Shown here: one piece after another, positions 61,876-64,000 of the stretch
Layout: each line of letters starts with the position of its first letter
Numbering within the stretch: position 1 is the first letter of the stretch
From: Cyanobacteriota bacterium
GTDB lineage: Bacteria; Acidobacteriota; Vicinamibacteria; Vicinamibacterales; UBA2999
Assembly: GCA_019752015.1 (NCBI GenBank)
Contig: JAIEMQ010000044.1
Location: 186,001-250,000, forward strand
Direction: 5' to 3'
DNA: 64,000 nt
Notes under the pieces: model-generated
Databases searched by the model: none
Told to the model about the DNA's origin: nothing
Seen by the model: only the letters and a program-made list of their open reading frames with translations
Translations under genes and position numbers: made by a program

Positions 61876-64000
61876 TTATTGGCGGCGCTCGATCTGTTCG
61901 AGGCGCGCGCGCAGTTCCGGACTTCCGGGCAGCGCGACCATGCCGGCGCGCAGTGCCTGCGTAGCGAGTGCCGGTTGTCCAATCCTGAGGTAGCCGTCGG
62001 CGAGGGCGAGGTGCGCCGACACCAGCGCCGGATCGAGATGCGCCGCGGTGCGCCACGCCGACAGGGCCGCGCGCGAATCGCCGGCGCCTTCAAGCGCCCA
62101 GCCGAGAAAGAACGCGGTGAGCGCATTGTCGGGAGCGGCACCGCTCGCCAGCCGCAGCGCCGCCGCCGCCGCGCCATACTCTTCGCGCGCAAACAGCGCG
62201 AGTCCTTTCAGTCCGTCCGGCGCCACACCGTTGGCTGGCTCACGCCGCAGTTGCAGTTCGAGCTGCTCCCAGCGGTTGGCGGCGGCAAGCGCCGCCGCGC
62301 CAGCGACGCTGGTGCCGCGGGCGCGGTCCGCCAGCCACGAGACGTAGCGCCGCGCGAGGTCGCCCTGCAGGATGTCGAGCGGCGTCCAGATGTTCGCGGA
62401 CGCGTGGGTCTCGGCCGGCGGCGCTTCGCCGGCAAGGACTTCAACTTGCCTGACCCGTTCGCCGATCACTTCACCTCGCGAGCGCACCACGGCGCGGGCG
62501 ACGTAGTCGCCGGGTGCCACGCCGGCGAGCGGCATCAACACCTGCACGCGGCGGCGCGCGCCGGTGTCATCGTGCTCCGAAGGCAGCATGTCGGCCTGCA
62601 CCGTTGCCACCGGCGTGCCGTCGGCTTCACGCCGGAGATCGACGCGCACGTCGAGTGAGTCGAGCTGGCCGAGCGTGCGCGCATAGACCTCGAGCAGCGC
62701 GCTGAGTCCGCTGGCCGCGTAGGCGCGCGGCCGCACCGGAAGGCCGCTGATGGCTGAAGTGACGATCACGTCGCTGACAGTCAGCTCCGGCGCATCGAGG
62801 GCGCGCACGTCGAGGCGCCGATCGGCGCTGCCGGCCAGCCCGCCCGGTTCGCGGACCACGGTGCGCATCAAGTAGGTCCCAGCCGGCACGCTGAACTGCA
62901 CGCGCCAACTGCCCGATCCGAGCGGACCGCCTGGACGCGCCGCGGCCGGCAACGGGATCAGGCCCGTGCCGGTTTCGATCACGCGGCCATCGCGGACGTC
63001 ACGCACCACGAACACCACGTCGGCGGCATCGTCGCGGCTGGATCGCACCGGCAGATCCGCCGTGAGACTCATCACCACGCGCTGGCGGCCGCGCTCGGCG
63101 GCTTTCAGGAGATACGTCGTGTAATCGACCTTCAGGCCCTGCTGCACGAACGGCGCGGCGATCACGCGATCGATGGCGCGCCGGCGATCGGCGGGGGCCG
63201 CCGCCGGCGCGGGCACCGCGTAGCCGGTTCGCGCGCTGACGCGCGCGCCGGGGCGCCGCACCGTGATGCTGACGCGGCGGTACTTGCCCGGTTCGGCGCG
63301 GACCGCCGCCGGCGGCGTGAAGCCGACCAGATAGTAATCCTGCGCCGCGTTGGCAATCTTGTCGAGCTCGCTGCCGCTGCGCGCCGCGGCGTCGATAATC
63401 ATGGCGCCGTCGGTTTCCACGGCGAGCGTCGCGAGCGGCGCGATGCGGGCCTGGATCTCGGTGCCGAGGGTTGTTTCGGGCGCGAGCGCCTGCGTCAGCG
63501 ACGGCGTGCGGGCATTCAGGTCCATGGTGTAGAACACGCAGTAGCTCTGCGCGGCCGCCGCCGCCACGGCTTCCAACTCGCGCGACAGGTTGTCCTGGAT
63601 GAACCCCTCGGAGAACAGGACGACGGTCTTACGGCCCTCGATGTCGCGGAGACCGGCAACGACGTCCGCCAACCGCTGCAGGAACTGGCGCGACTCGCCG
63701 TCACTCTGGTTGACCACCGCGCGCGCATTCTGCAGCATCACGTTGCGGGCCACCGCTTCGGACTCCGCGGCGCCCGCCGCGCCTCGTCCCACGAGCGAAT
63801 CGGAGGCGGTGACCACATCTCCCGCGTCGGCGCCCATGCGCGTGCTCAGACCGGTCATCACGGCGATGTCGCCCTGGACGATCCGGTGCGCCTCGTAGAC
63901 CGTCATCGATCCAATCGGGGTGTCCACGTTGAGGCTCCGCATGCCGCGAATCGTGGCCAGCGCCTCGATGGCGCGTGCCTTGTCGCTGGCGAAGCCGAGC
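61876..64000 (-). CDS. VWFA-related protein with TPR tail (partial)
   Basis: The first codons lie beyond base 64000; the readable frame continues above 63942 (LGFASDKARAIEALATIRGM). VWFA features: RKTVVLFSEGFIQDN, YYLVGFTPPAAVRAEPGKYRRVSITV and GARVSARTGYAVP. A domain with SVPAGTYLMRTVVREPGG and a C-terminal TPR (LGWALEGAGDSRAALSAWRTAAHLDPALVSAHLALADGYL). Similar to 58998 but not the same. First visible gene of the minus operon. Confidence 0.85.
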   Translation of the reverse strand, partial: LGFASDKARAIEALATIRGMRSLNVDTPIGSMTVYEAHRIVQGDIAVMTGLSTRMGADAGDVVTASDSLVGRGAAGAAESEAVARNVMLQNARAVVNQSDGESRQFLQRLADVVAGLRDIEGRKTVVLFSEGFIQDNLSRELEAVAAAAAQSYCVFYTMDLNARTPSLTQALAPETTLGTEIQARIAPLATLAVETDGAMIIDAAARSGSELDKIANAAQDYYLVGFTPPAAVRAEPGKYRRVSITVRRPGARVSARTGYAVPAPAAAPADRRRAIDRVIAAPFVQQGLKVDYTTYLLKAAERGRQRVVMSLTADLPVRSSRDDAADVVFVVRDVRDGRVIETGTGLIPLPAAARPGGPLGSGSWRVQFSVPAGTYLMRTVVREPGGLAGSADRRLDVRALDAPELTVSDVIVTSAISGLPVRPRAYAASGLSALLEVYARTLGQLDSLDVRVDLRREADGTPVATVQADMLPSEHDDTGARRRVQVLMPLAGVAPGDYVARAVVRSRGEVIGERVRQVEVLAGEAPPAETHASANIWTPLDILQGDLARRYVSWLADRARGTSVAGAAALAAANRWEQLELQLRREPANGVAPDGLKGLALFAREEYGAAAAALRLASGAAPDNALTAFFLGWALEGAGDSRAALSAWRTAAHLDPALVSAHLALADGYLRIGQPALATQALRAGMVALPGSPELRARLEQIERRQ

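Overview
The window looks like a chromosomal segment of an acidobacterium, most likely of the class Vicinamibacteria. I infer this from the high GC content, four Oar-type TonB receptors with an N-terminal carboxypeptidase-like domain (one is only a C-terminal end), a PadR regulator paired with an acidobacterial duplicated permease (ADOP), two VWFA-related/TPR exported proteins, and short palindromic repeats that encode odd protein tails. No rRNA, tRNA, phage, integrase, transposase or CRISPR was seen.

Layout. 1-6360: end of a TonB receptor, Tat-exported PhoD-like phosphatase, ureohydrolase, exported M20 peptidase, a decapitated HGSNAT/DUF1624-like membrane acetyltransferase, a PLP aminotransferase. 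6371-10324: exported TPR protein and a three-cluster-like radical SAM enzyme resembling tetraether lipid synthases. 10346-15500: PadR-linked ABC exporter operon, divergent PadR gene with a palindromic operator and a broken ADOP permease, then a tandem array of palindromic repeats. 15547-19612: self-regulated TetR plus a giant LplT-PlsC-acyl-ACP synthetase fusion. 19770-25173: Gly-rich protein, three tandem paralogous small lipoprotein-like genes, TonB receptor. 25286-27665: DUF485/ActP solute symporter and a membrane protein with an apparent CTG start. 27666-30665: surface-glycan glycosyltransferase operon. 30750-33457: hydrolase, short CoA-transferase, decarboxylase pseudogene, exported protein. 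33562-39651: TonB receptor, folE, TPR protein, hybrid histidine kinase.

39630-48183 is metabolic: thrA and ilvA overlap by ATGA and sit behind what reads as a full transcription attenuator, with a 23-residue Thr/Ile-rich leader peptide and three mutually exclusive hairpins. Upstream on the same strand are two thiolases, an isocitrate/isopropylmalate dehydrogenase homologue and a 3-hydroxyacyl-CoA dehydrogenase, whose junctions carry different heptanucleotide tandem repeats containing the upstream stop codon and abutting the next start. 48285-54093: sulfotransferase divergent from two tandem phosphodiesterase-like proteins, a ribbon-helix-helix-like protein and an Oxa1/EMC3-like membrane protein. 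54269-58170: TonB receptor and TPR lipid/peptidase-regulatory-domain protein. 58192-64000: minus-strand operon of two VWFA/TPR proteins, a beta-propeller protein and a trypsin-like lipoprotein.

The strongest discovery candidates are the thr leader attenuator, the heptamer spacers, the covarying palindromic element inserted in coding regions, the radical SAM enzyme and the two uncharacterised exported/membrane operons.
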